From NCBI RefSeq assembly GCF_031453675.1, contig NZ_JAVIZX010000001.1, positions 2,564,001-2,628,000 of the forward strand: a DNA stretch of 64,000 nucleotides. Reading direction: 5' to 3'. The notes under the pieces are model-generated. The model saw nothing but the letters and a program-made list of their open reading frames with translations, searched no databases and had not been told where the DNA came from. The DNA comes from Paracidovorax wautersii. Its GTDB lineage: Bacteria; Pseudomonadota; Gammaproteobacteria; Burkholderiales; Burkholderiaceae_C. Both the position numbers and the translations under genes were made by a program. Shown piece after piece: positions 1 through 8,918 of this stretch (position 1 is the stretch's first letter; each line of letters opens with the position of its first letter).

Positions 1-446
1 AGCCGGCAGCCGCCATCGGCAGGGCAGCGCCTCGCGGCGGCAGCTTCGGCCGCTCGGCGCAAGGCCGGCGTGAACAGTGCTTGCACCAGGGGGCGCGGAA
101 TGCGGTGCCGGTTGCGTGCCAGCACGGGGTAGGCCGCATCGGCCAGGCGGCCCAGCAGCGGCCACCGCGTGGCGTGCGTCACCCAGCCCAGGCCCACGGC
201 TTCATAGGCGCGGCGGAACACCTCGACGCCGCGGACCACCGTGCCGTCGGCGCAGCGGGCATGGATGAGCGTGAGCAGATCCTGCTGCGTGCAGCCCGCG
301 GGCGGGCCTTCGAAGTCCGGCGCCCAGATGTCGCTGAAGCGGAGCTGGCCGGCAGCGTCCCGGTGCCGCAGGTGGTCCATCTCCGCCACGCACAGCGGGC
401 AGTGCGAGTCGTAGTACAGCGTGAGCGGATACGTCTGCGAAGACAT
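1..446 (-). CDS. DCC-family (DUF393) thiol-disulfide oxidoreductase-like protein, partial
   Basis: The reading frame starts at the ATG complementary to 444-446 and stays open to the window edge, so the C-terminus is missing. Near the N-terminus the protein reads LYYDSHCPLC, a CxxC pair at Cys16 and Cys19 in a thioredoxin-like beta-strand context. This is the signature of the DCC/DUF393 family of small predicted thiol-disulfide oxidoreductases; their substrates are generally unknown. No signal peptide is visible, so a cytoplasmic location is likely. It lies 87 bp downstream of a GbsR/MarR-type regulator on the same strand. An AT-rich palindrome directly upstream (484-507) resembles one upstream of that regulator, so the two are probably co-regulated. 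Confidence 0.8.
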   Translation of the reverse strand, partial: MSSQTYPLTLYYDSHCPLCVAEMDHLRHRDAAGQLRFSDIWAPDFEGPPAGCTQQDLLTLIHARCADGTVVRGVEVFRRAYEAVGLGWVTHATRWPLLGRLADAAYPVLARNRHRIPRPLVQALFTPALRRAAEAAAARRCPADGGCR

Positions 447-483
447 GGGTGGCTCCTTCAGAAGAAAAACAGGGCGGTTGCTT

Positions 484-507
484 GAAATTTCTGTAAAAAC
501 TGAAATT
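484..507. promoter_or_regulatory. Candidate regulator operator upstream of the DCC gene
   Basis: The site carries GAAATTTCTGT at 484-494 and closes as an imperfect palindrome, AATTTC near 486-491 with GAAATT at 502-507. The same 11-base word occurs at 1091-1101 upstream of the GbsR/MarR-type gene. Two copies flanking one regulator gene suggest its own operator; that function is inferred. Confidence 0.45.
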
Positions 508-533
508 CGCTATCAAAAAAAAAGGGGTGCCTG

Positions 534-1070
534 TCAGCGCTTGTCGGCGTCCCCTCGGACGAACTTCTGCACGCTGGCGCCCATGCGCAGCACCTTGTCG
601 AGCGTGGACGGGGTCAGTCGCAGCATCTCGTCGGCCCACACGCCCAGCGACTGCATCAGCTGCAGCGTCTCGCGCACCCGGTCCTGCGCATCCGCCGCCT
701 CGTCGGCAAAGCCCGGCTGGGCCACCAGGTCGCGCAGCATGCGGACGGTGGGGTCGAATTCACGCTCCTTGCGCTCCCGGACCACGGTGCGGAACAACTC
801 CCACACATCGGTCGACGTCTCGAAATAGTCGCGCCGGTCTCCCAGTACATGGGTGGTGCGGATGAGGTTCCAGTTGAGCAGTTCCTTGAGGCTGTTGCTC
901 ACGTTGGAGCGCGCCACGCCCAGCGTCTCGCAGAGCTCTTCAGCATGCAGGGGGCGGCCGTGGAAGAAGAGCAGGGCATGGATCTGTGCGACGGTGCGGT
1001 TCACGCCCCAGGCGGTTCCCATTTCTCCCCAGTGGACGACGAAGCGGCGGGCGGTGTCTGTCAATTGCAT
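534..1070 (-). CDS. GbsR/MarR-family transcriptional regulator
   Basis: This 178-residue protein has a winged-helix DNA-binding region at about residues 30-80 (LHAEELCETLGVARSNVSNS then a LIRTTHVLGDRRDYFET wing). A helical C-terminal region probably mediates dimerisation. The opening GEMGTAWGVNRTVAQIHALL is typical of the GbsR branch of MarR-like regulators, first described for control of glycine betaine genes in Bacillus; the ligand here is unknown. It is transcribed toward the DCC-family gene, and AT-rich palindromes sharing GAAATTTCTGT precede both genes. Autoregulation and control of the downstream gene are therefore likely, though inferred only from the sites. Confidence 0.85.
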   Translation of the reverse strand: MQLTDTARRFVVHWGEMGTAWGVNRTVAQIHALLFFHGRPLHAEELCETLGVARSNVSNSLKELLNWNLIRTTHVLGDRRDYFETSTDVWELFRTVVRERKEREFDPTVRMLRDLVAQPGFADEAADAQDRVRETLQLMQSLGVWADEMLRLTPSTLDKVLRMGASVQKFVRGDADKR

Positions 1071-1090
1071 GGCCGCATCGTAGGCTTTCT

Positions 1091-1114
1091 GAAATTTCTG
1101 TCAATAGAGAAATT
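1091..1114. promoter_or_regulatory. Candidate autoregulatory operator upstream of the GbsR/MarR gene
   Basis: AATTTCT at 1093-1099 and AGAAATT at 1108-1114 form a palindrome with an 8-base spacer. It sits 20-45 bases upstream of the regulator start and begins with the same GAAATTTCTGT word found at 484-494. The position suits repression or activation of the regulator promoter. Confidence 0.45.
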
Positions 1115-1189
1115 ATTTGCTGATCCGGTGTTTTGCGTGGTGTGACGTTTGTCCGGCAAGCGCGGTGGCGGGCAAGCCCGTAGACTCTG

Positions 1190-1458
1190 AGAACCTGTTC
1201 AAAGTCTTTTCGGGGATCGCGTTGGGTGCAATCGGGAGGAGTGGATGCTCCGGGTGCGCCGCATGGGCTCGTGCCCATGCAAGCAGCCGGGGCGTCCAAT
1301 CGCCCGATTTCACTCCAACCCTTCGGGCAAGCCCTTTGCCGGGCGGTCTGCGGCGTTGCGGCGCTGGTCCATAGCGGGGCTATAGACTGCGCACCGCGCC
1401 TTGCATCCCCTCCCGGCAAGGGGCTTGCGCGACCCCGAAAAGACTTTGAACAGGTTCT
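1190..1458 (+). repeat. 269-bp structured repeat element, copy 1
   Basis: The ends are perfect 26-base inverted repeats (1190-1215 with 1433-1458), extended by a bulged A and five more pairs (1217-1221 with 1428-1432). Inside are two arms. The left arm pairs 1221-1236 with 1303-1319, then 1243-1253 with 1287-1297, and ends in a hairpin of eight pairs at 1261-1280. The right arm pairs 1327-1343 with 1412-1428 and ends in a hairpin at 1361-1392. A second copy of identical length lies at 26824-27092, where the stem sequences differ but pairing is kept. With 423 bp between the neighbouring genes, this element fills most of the gap; no protein is encoded. It ends 35 bases before the dienelactone-hydrolase-like start codon. 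I do not recognise the family. It could be a structured RNA, a folded DNA element or a non-autonomous mobile element. Confidence 0.85.
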
Positions 1459-1493
1459 TACGCTGCTGCCTCTTTCAACCCAGGAGATTCACC

Positions 1494-2390
1494 ATGCTGG
1501 ATGACGACCTCAAGAAAGACTTCGACGCCCTCGTGCCGGGCCGGAGCACCGAAGCCGGCGCCAACCGCCGCACCGCCCTGCGCGTGGGGCTGGGCGTGGG
1601 CTATGCCGCGGCAGCCATGCCCATCATGGCGCAGACGGCCATCCAGACGCCGGCCGACGGGCTGACCGCCGGCCGGGTGACCATCGACAGCGGCGGCTTC
1701 CAGATGCCCGCCTACCGCGCGGCGCCGGCCGGCAAGACGGGGCTGCCGGTGGTGCTGGTGATTCAGGAGATCTTCGGCGTGCACGATTACATCGCCGACA
1801 CCTGCCGCCGCTTCGCCAAGGCCGGCTTCCTGGCGATCGCGCCTGAGATGTATGCCCGCCAGGGCGACCCGTCGCAGTACACCGAGATCGCCAAGCTGCA
1901 GAGCGAACTGGTTTCCAAGGTGCCCGACGCGCAGGTGATGGCCGATCTGGACGCCACGGTAAAGTGGGCCGGCGCGCATGGCGGCAACCTGAAGAAGGTG
2001 GGCATCACCGGTTTCTGCTGGGGCGGCCGCATCACCTGGCTGTATGCGGCGCATGGCCCGGTCAAGGCCGGCGTGGCGTGGTACGGCCGGCTCGTCGGCC
2101 AAGCCGGCCCGAACACGCCGGTGCACCCGGTGGACGTCGCTGCCCGCCTCAAGGCGCCGGTGCTGGGTCTGTACGGTGGCCAGGACAGCGGCATCCCCCT
2201 TGACACGGTTGCTAAGATGCAAACGGCCCTGAAAGAGGGCTCTGCCGCAGCGAAGGCGTCGGAGTTCGTGGTGTACCGCGAAGCGCCGCACGCCTTCCAC
2301 GCCGACTACCGGCCGAGTTTCCGCAAGGAAGCGGCCGAGGACGGATGGAAGCGCGCGCTGGAGTGGTTCAAGATCCACGGCGTGGCCTGA
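1494..2390 (+). CDS. Dienelactone hydrolase family protein, probable Tat export
   Basis: This is an alpha/beta-hydrolase of 298 residues. The nucleophile is Cys175 in GFCWGGR; the acid and base are probably the Asp in GGQDSGI and the His in EAPHAF. A cysteine nucleophile is characteristic of dienelactone hydrolases (carboxymethylenebutenolidase), which open lactones in chlorocatechol breakdown, but many homologues have unknown substrates. Residues 24-50 (NRRTALRVGLGVG then an Ala-rich stretch ending MAQ) look like a twin-arginine signal, so the enzyme may act in the periplasm. The ATG at 1494 is chosen because AGGAGA lies about 8 bases upstream and the in-frame sequence before it is repeat element. 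A terminator follows at 2441. Confidence 0.85.
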   Translation: MLDDDLKKDFDALVPGRSTEAGANRRTALRVGLGVGYAAAAMPIMAQTAIQTPADGLTAGRVTIDSGGFQMPAYRAAPAGKTGLPVVLVIQEIFGVHDYIADTCRRFAKAGFLAIAPEMYARQGDPSQYTEIAKLQSELVSKVPDAQVMADLDATVKWAGAHGGNLKKVGITGFCWGGRITWLYAAHGPVKAGVAWYGRLVGQAGPNTPVHPVDVAARLKAPVLGLYGGQDSGIPLDTVAKMQTALKEGSAAAKASEFVVYREAPHAFHADYRPSFRKEAAEDGWKRALEWFKIHGVA

Positions 2391-2440
2391 GGGCGGGGCG
2401 CCCGGCGCCCTTCCCACCTCGCACGGCCGCCGTGCCGCAC

Positions 2441-2461
2441 AAGCCCTTCGGGGCTTTTTTT
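2441..2461 (+). terminator. Rho-independent terminator
   Basis: AAGCCC, the loop TTCG and GGGCTT are followed by a run of T. It lies 50 bases after the dienelactone-hydrolase-like stop codon. Confidence 0.8.
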
Positions 2462-2558
2462 GTTGCACTGGCCGGGCGGGCGGGCGTGGTGGCGGCCGCA
2501 GGTACGGGATTTAGAGTGAAAACAGGCCAGAGGCCATACAGGGAAAGCGCAAGTAGCT

Positions 2559-3491
2559 ATGACATTGGTAGCAATCATTCTGGCCACGCTGGCGGCGGGT
2601 ATCGGCAGCGTCTGGGTGGCGGCGTTGCTCATGCGGGCCGGAATGGGCGGGCAAGGGAATCGAGTCGGGCCGCAGCACCTGCTGAGCCTGGCCGCCGGTG
2701 CCCTGCTGGCCACGGCGTTCATGCACCTGTTGCCCGAGGCGTTCGAGAGCCAGGCCGGCGCGCACGACCTGTTCGCCACGTTGCTGGTCGGCCTGGTGTT
2801 CTTCTTCCTGCTCGACAAGGCCGAGCTGTGGCACCACGGCCATGAGCATGCGCACAGCCATGCGGCCCCGGTCCCCCCTGTTCCCCATGCGCCGGCCACG
2901 GCATCCCATGCCGGGCCGCCCCACGGGCACGTCCATGCCCATGGCGAGAATGACCACCACGGCCATAACCATGACCACAGTCACGCGCATGCCGCCTCGG
3001 CAAACGGGCATCACCACCACCATCACCACCATGCCCCGCGCGCCGGCGGCTGGGCCCTGCTGACGGGTGACAGCGTGCACTGCTTCGGCGACGGCATCCT
3101 GATCGCGTCGGCCTTCATGGCGGACATCCGCCTGGGCCTGATCGCCGCGGTGTCGGTGCTGGCGCACGAGGTGCCGCACCACATGGGCGATCTGGTGGTG
3201 CTGCGCCAGACCAGCAGCAACCGCCGCGTCGCCCTGCTCAAGGTGTCGCTGGCCGGGGCCGTCACCGCGCTGGGCGGCATCGTCGGCTACTACCTGGTCG
3301 GGCAGCTGCAGGACTGGCTGCCGTATTTCCTGGCCATCGCATCCAGCAGCTTCGTCTACGTGGCGCTGGCCGATTTGATCCCGCAGCTGCAAAAGCGCCT
3401 GAGCGCGGCGCAGACCCTGGCCCAGATCGCCTGGCTGGTGGCGGGCATGGCGGTGGTCACGCTGGTCAGCGGGCTGGCCCATGCGCATTGA
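2559..3491 (+). CDS. ZIP-family divalent metal transporter, histidine-rich
   Basis: This 310-residue inner-membrane protein has the ZIP layout: three N-terminal transmembrane segments, a cytoplasmic variable loop, then about five more segments. The loop (about residues 92-158) is extremely His-rich, with repeated H-x-H units and an uninterrupted run of eight His at 151-158. It probably buffers or senses Zn2+ or a similar metal. The metal-binding helices are recognisable in HCFGDGILIASAF and HEVPHHMGDLVVLR, matching the H-x-x-x-D and H-E-x-P-H motifs of ZIP transporters. Members usually import zinc, iron or manganese, although direction cannot be read from sequence. It stands alone between a terminator and a repeat-filled gap. 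Confidence 0.88.
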   Translation: MTLVAIILATLAAGIGSVWVAALLMRAGMGGQGNRVGPQHLLSLAAGALLATAFMHLLPEAFESQAGAHDLFATLLVGLVFFFLLDKAELWHHGHEHAHSHAAPVPPVPHAPATASHAGPPHGHVHAHGENDHHGHNHDHSHAHAASANGHHHHHHHHAPRAGGWALLTGDSVHCFGDGILIASAFMADIRLGLIAAVSVLAHEVPHHMGDLVVLRQTSSNRRVALLKVSLAGAVTALGGIVGYYLVGQLQDWLPYFLAIASSSFVYVALADLIPQLQKRLSAAQTLAQIAWLVAGMAVVTLVSGLAHAH

Positions 3492-3498
3492 GGTGACA

Positions 3499-3621
3499 CC
3501 CCCCTGAGCGGCTGCGCCGCTTCCCCCCGCTCTCGCCGTGCTGCGCACGGCGGGCAGGGGGGCGCAGCCCTCGCTGCGGGGCGGCCCTTGCTCGGCTGCT
3601 GCTGGGACGGGCCGTGCGGAG
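3499..3621. repeat. GC-rich intergenic mosaic repeat, copy 1
   Basis: The gap holds CCCCCTGAGCGGCTGCGCCG followed by self-complementary GC-rich hairpins such as GCCGTGCTGCGCACGGC. Related arrangements occur at 25119-25310 and 62200-62290, always just after a gene end. From memory, similar sequences are common between genes in Comamonadaceae. The rest of the gap to 3746 holds nothing I can recognise. Confidence 0.55.
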
Positions 3622-3746
3622 TCAGAAGCCTTGCACTATGGCTGGCCGGCTCACTGCGCCCGCTGTTCCTTTCAGCCTTCGGCTATGTTCGCCCCGCGTC
3701 GCGCGCACGGCTGGCACCAGACCAGTCTTCGCCGGAGCGTCAGGCG

Positions 3747-5249
3747 TCAGCGCGGCGCCAGCTTCTCGAAGTCGCGGTCCAGGCGGGCCAGGCTGCTGGT
3801 GATGCGGGCGCGCTGGGCGCCGATCCAGGCGGACTGCTGGTCCACGCGGTCCTGTGCGGCCTTGAGCATGCGGGCCATCTCGGCGGGCTGCGGGCCGCCG
3901 GCGGTGGCGCGGTGCTGGATGATGGCCACCGGGTCCAGCGTGGCGCGGAACTCGGCCTCGTCCATGGGCAGCTGCGCGGGGAATTCCGAGCCATGCACCG
4001 ATGCGGCGTAGATGCGGCGCGCCTCGGCATACGGGAAGTCCAGGGGCTTGATGTCCCTGGCCTTGGCGTAGCTCACCACTTCCGACGCGAAGTGGTGGCC
4101 CACCCGGAAGGGCAGCTTGTACTTGCGCATCAGCACGTCCGCCAGCTCCTGTGACGCCGTCCAGTCGTTGTTGAGCTCTTCCAGCGCGCGCTGCGGGTCG
4201 ATGACCAGCGCATTCAGGATGCGGTCCCAGCGCTGGAGCACGGTGATGGCGCTGCGCACCATGGCGACGTTGGTGCTGGTCTCCTTCGGGTCCTGCATGC
4301 CAGGCGGAATGTTGTGCGCCTGGATGGCTGCGCCCATGCCCAGCGTGAGCGCCTGCGAGGCGTCGCGCCGCGTGCTGTTGAGCAGGCCGGGGTTGCGCTT
4401 TTGCGGCATGGCGCTGGACACATAGGTGTTCCCGCCCCCCTCCTGCAGCAGGATCCACGGACGGGGCTGCGCATACTGCGTCATCACGTCCTCGATGAAG
4501 GTGCCGGCGTGCAGGGCGATCGCCATGACGATGGCGCCGGCCTCCACGGGCTGGTCCACGGCCGAGACCTGCGCCGCGTCGTAGGCGTTGTCCACCGTGG
4601 CGGCGAAGCCGAGGTAGTCCGCCATGCGCTGGCGGTTGAGCGGCCAGCTCGTGCCGTTGAGCACCGTGGTGCCCATGGGCGAGCGGTCAATGCGGGCATA
4701 GGCCTCGCGGATGCGCTGGGCGTCGCGGTCCAGCCCGCTGGCCAGGCCCAGCAGGTAGTGGCCGTAGCTGTTGGGCTGCGCCGCCACGCCGTTGGTGTAG
4801 TTGGGCACGATGGTGGACTGGTGCTGCCCGGCCAGCCGCACCATGGTGGCCGTGGTCTGGTTCAGCGCCTCGGCCAGGCGCAGCATCTCCTCGCGCAGCA
4901 GGGCCGAGCGCACGGTGGAGAGCATGTCCTGGCTGGAGCGGCCGGCGTGCAGCAGCGTGATCTGCGGGCCGGCGGCCTCGATCATCAGCGGCTCGAAGGT
5001 GATCACCAGGTTGGGCCGCTTGCCGCCCGGGCGGTTGCCGTCGGCCAGCACCTTGCTGATGCCCTGGTAGGCCAGCGGGGCGATGGATTTGTCGAGCAGG
5101 CCTTCCTCGGTGTTGATGACGGCGCTGGCCTTGTTGATTTCTCCGAGCCAGAAGAATTCGTCCTGGACGGGGGCGGCCTGGGCCGGTGCGGTGGCGAGGT
5201 GCATGGACAGGGCGAGCGCGGCGAAGGCGCGCAACGGCAGTGGGGGCAT
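3747..5249 (-). CDS. Exported lyase of the argininosuccinate lyase/fumarase superfamily
   Basis: This 500-residue protein begins with a clear signal peptide (MPPLPLRAFAALALSM, cleavage near APAQA-AP). The mature part is a lyase of the fumarase/aspartase superfamily. The signature loop SSAMPQKRNPG is the equivalent of [12 protein letters not shown] in ArgH, also encoded in this window. Superfamily members eliminate fumarate or a related group from their substrates, usually in the cytoplasm. The residue after the NP pair departs from the usual pattern (GLLN rather than the D/E-x-x-E seen in ArgH), so substrate and activity are uncertain. The start at 5249 is supported by CAGGAG about 10 bases upstream and by the signal peptide. 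It lies 160 bp downstream of the AlgR-type regulator on the same strand. Confidence 0.8.
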   Translation of the reverse strand: MPPLPLRAFAALALSMHLATAPAQAAPVQDEFFWLGEINKASAVINTEEGLLDKSIAPLAYQGISKVLADGNRPGGKRPNLVITFEPLMIEAAGPQITLLHAGRSSQDMLSTVRSALLREEMLRLAEALNQTTATMVRLAGQHQSTIVPNYTNGVAAQPNSYGHYLLGLASGLDRDAQRIREAYARIDRSPMGTTVLNGTSWPLNRQRMADYLGFAATVDNAYDAAQVSAVDQPVEAGAIVMAIALHAGTFIEDVMTQYAQPRPWILLQEGGGNTYVSSAMPQKRNPGLLNSTRRDASQALTLGMGAAIQAHNIPPGMQDPKETSTNVAMVRSAITVLQRWDRILNALVIDPQRALEELNNDWTASQELADVLMRKYKLPFRVGHHFASEVVSYAKARDIKPLDFPYAEARRIYAASVHGSEFPAQLPMDEAEFRATLDPVAIIQHRATAGGPQPAEMARMLKAAQDRVDQQSAWIGAQRARITSSLARLDRDFEKLAPR

Positions 5250-5411
5250 GGGGTGTTTGTCTCCTGCTGGGGTATGTTGTGTAGCGCTACCCCCGTGCCC
5301 ACGACCCGTTCGCACGTACGCGGATGCCGAATGCGCGGAGCGGCGCCCCGCCATTGTGCGTGCATGCGGCCCCGCCTGCGGAAGCAGGGCGGAGGGAACA
5401 GGCTGGGGCGC

Positions 5412-6137
5412 TCAGCGCGCCAGCACCTCGCGCACCGCCGCCACCTGCCGGCGGGAGACGGCCAGCGGCTCGGCCAGCCCGTGCAGGCGCACGGCCCAGC
5501 CTTCGCCCTCTTCGGCGTCGTAGTGCTTCTCCAGCGCGCGGATGGCGCGCCGGGCCACCAGCGCATTGCGGTGCACGCGCAGGAAGAGGGCGGCGTGGCG
5601 CGCCTCCAGCTCCGCCAGCGAGCCGTCGAGGATGTAGCTGCGCAGGGCCGTGCGCACGGTGACGTACTTCAGCTCGGCCTTCAGGTACAGCACTTCAGGC
5701 AGCGGCACGCGCTCGGTGCGGCCCCGGTCCTGGATCAGCAGGGCCTCGTCCGCTCCCGGCGCGGGGGCCGGCGTGGCGCGCGCGCGCTGCACCTTGGCCA
5801 GCGCCTGCTGCAGCCGCTCCAGCCGCACGGGCTTGGTCAGGTAGTCCACGGCGTCCAGTTCGAACGCGCTCACGGCATGGTCGGCATGGGCGGTCACGAA
5901 GACGATGGCCGGTGGCTGCGGCAGGCTGCGCAGTGCCTGGGCCAGGGCCAGGCCGTCCATGCCGGGCATGTGGATGTCCAGCAGCACGGCGTCCACCGGC
6001 TGGCCGGTGCGCAGCATGGCCAGGGCGGCGTCGGCGTCGGCGGCTTCCACTACGGCATGCGGCTCGGCGCAGTCGCCCAGCAACATGCGCAGGCGGCTGC
6101 GGGCCAGGGCTTCGTCGTCCACGATGAGGATGTGCAT
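5412..6137 (-). CDS. algR: LytTR-family response regulator, AlgR type
   Basis: This 241-residue protein has an N-terminal receiver domain with acidic pocket Asp7/Asp8 and phosphoacceptor Asp54 (LLDIHMPGMDG). After a linker rich in Ala and Pro, a LytTR DNA-binding domain spans about residues 140-240. It lies 35 bases downstream of the histidine kinase gene, forming a two-gene unit divergent from argH. In Pseudomonas the order argH, algZ (fimS), algR, hemC is conserved, and AlgR controls type IV pili, alginate and other surface traits. The same argH-kinase-regulator order supports orthology; hemC is absent from this position. The regulon here is unknown. Confidence 0.82.
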   Translation of the reverse strand: MHILIVDDEALARSRLRMLLGDCAEPHAVVEAADADAALAMLRTGQPVDAVLLDIHMPGMDGLALAQALRSLPQPPAIVFVTAHADHAVSAFELDAVDYLTKPVRLERLQQALAKVQRARATPAPAPGADEALLIQDRGRTERVPLPEVLYLKAELKYVTVRTALRSYILDGSLAELEARHAALFLRVHRNALVARRAIRALEKHYDAEEGEGWAVRLHGLAEPLAVSRRQVAAVREVLAR

Positions 6138-6172
6138 GGTGTCGGGCTCGTCGGACAGTGGGGACGGGTCGG

Positions 6173-7240
6173 TCAGCGGGGCGGGGCGGGCAGGGCGATG
6201 CGCACCTGGTACAGGCCGTCGTGCAGGCCGGCGGAGAAGTCGCCCTCCACATCGTGCAGCAGTCGCAGGCGGGCCCGTACGTTGTCCAGGGCGATGCCAT
6301 GGCCGCGCGGTGCGGGGGCGCCGTCGGCCGGGGCGGGCGGGACGGTGTTGGTGATCTGCACCACCACCCGGCTGCCGCGCAGTTCGGTGCTGATGCGCAG
6401 CTTGCCGCCGCGGGCGCTGGGCTCCACGCCGTGCTTGACGGCGTTCTCCACCAGCGGCTGCAGCAGCAGCGGCGGCAGCCGGGCGCCGTCCGCACGCGCA
6501 TCCAGCACCCACTGCACACGTAGCCGCTCTTCAAAGCGCACCTGCTCGATGTCAAGGTAGCGGCGCGCCAGCAGGATCTCCTCGCCCAGCGTGGCCGACT
6601 CGCCCTGTTCGACCAGCGCGTGGCGGAACAGGTCGCTCAGGTCTTCCAGCAGGGCCTCGGCCTTGGCGGGCTCGGCGCGCACCAGGGCGATGGCGCTGTT
6701 GAGCGTGTTGAACAGGAAGTGCGGGCGGATGCGCGACTGCAGCTCGGTCAGCCGCGCCGTGGTGGCGGCCGGCGTGCGCCCGCGGGCGCGCAGCACCAGG
6801 CCCGCCACCAGCGCGGCCGACAGCAGCGCGCCACTGGCCATGCTGGCCAGCCACGGCGGCGGCGTAGCCACGCCCACCAGCGCCAGGATGCCGCAGGCAT
6901 ACGCGCCGGACAGCGCGCCCAGCAGCACCCCCGCGGCGTACTGCTGGGCGACCGGCAGGCGCTGCAGCACCTTCTTCAGGCTGCAGGCCGTCAGCAGCCA
7001 GGCCAGCGTGGCGGGCAGGGCGCCGCCGGTGAGCAGCGACACCAGCGCCAGCCACTGCAGCGGCGTGGCCGCGCCGAACATGGCGCCCACGCCGAGCACG
7101 GCCTCCACGAAGAGCACGGCGCGCAGAATGACGCCCACATGGCACGCGTCGAACACGAGCGCGCGGCCCTGCAGGGCCGCTGGCGGAGCAGGCGGCGGCA
7201 GGGGCTGGGGCCGGGTCGATAAAATTTGCGTTTCTTGCAT
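6173..7240 (-). CDS. algZ: LytS/AlgZ-type sensor histidine kinase
   Basis: The 355-residue protein has about four transmembrane segments (roughly residues 33-55, 62-84, 102-122 and 132-152) with little periplasmic domain. It then has a His_kinase region with phosphoacceptor His174 (RIRPHFLFNTLNS) and a HATPase domain containing PLVENAVKHGV and GHGIALDNVRARL. This is the compact LytS/AlgZ class that pairs with LytTR regulators, and the AlgR-type gene lies directly downstream. The ATG at 7240 is preferred over an upstream in-frame start because it leaves a normal divergent promoter region of 50 bp to argH. The signal sensed is unknown. Confidence 0.82.
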   Translation of the reverse strand: MQETQILSTRPQPLPPPAPPAALQGRALVFDACHVGVILRAVLFVEAVLGVGAMFGAATPLQWLALVSLLTGGALPATLAWLLTACSLKKVLQRLPVAQQYAAGVLLGALSGAYACGILALVGVATPPPWLASMASGALLSAALVAGLVLRARGRTPAATTARLTELQSRIRPHFLFNTLNSAIALVRAEPAKAEALLEDLSDLFRHALVEQGESATLGEEILLARRYLDIEQVRFEERLRVQWVLDARADGARLPPLLLQPLVENAVKHGVEPSARGGKLRISTELRGSRVVVQITNTVPPAPADGAPAPRGHGIALDNVRARLRLLHDVEGDFSAGLHDGLYQVRIALPAPPR

Positions 7241-7290
7241 TGCGGCATCCGGGCGTTCCGGGTGTCTGAACCACCGGATTATTGCCCTCC

Positions 7291-8760
<1,470 letters not shown>

Positions 8761-8787
8761 TCCCGACTGGGTGGTATGACGCTCTTT

Positions 8788-8877
8788 CTTTGATAGCTGT
8801 TTGCGCTTGATGTATGGGCAGTTCAGATGCTTTTGAATCTGAATTCCTTGCTGAATAAGCGCAACCAGCTATCTTTT
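8788..8877. repeat. Small dispersed repeat, split or paired copies
   Basis: The first part reads TTTGATAGCTGTTTGCGCTT (8789-8808) and the second, inverted part carries AAGCGCAACCAGCTATC (8857-8873). The two parts are complementary to each other over GATAGCTG and CAGCTATC. It belongs to the family also present at 26624, 28087, 29868, 40522, 49752, 61181 and 62374. Confidence 0.65.
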
Positions 8878-8918
8878 CCGTAGTGACGATTTCGTTTCCG
8901 TTCCCTGAGGCCCGCGCC

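Noticed and set aside
1190-1458. Short proteins read through the structured element
   Set aside because: Frames exist in several directions because of GC content, but differences between the two copies preserve pairing rather than codons.
2829-3035. Run of eight His codons as an engineered tag or assembly artefact
   Set aside because: It sits within a natural His-rich loop of a ZIP transporter, in which His-x-His units extend over more than 60 residues.
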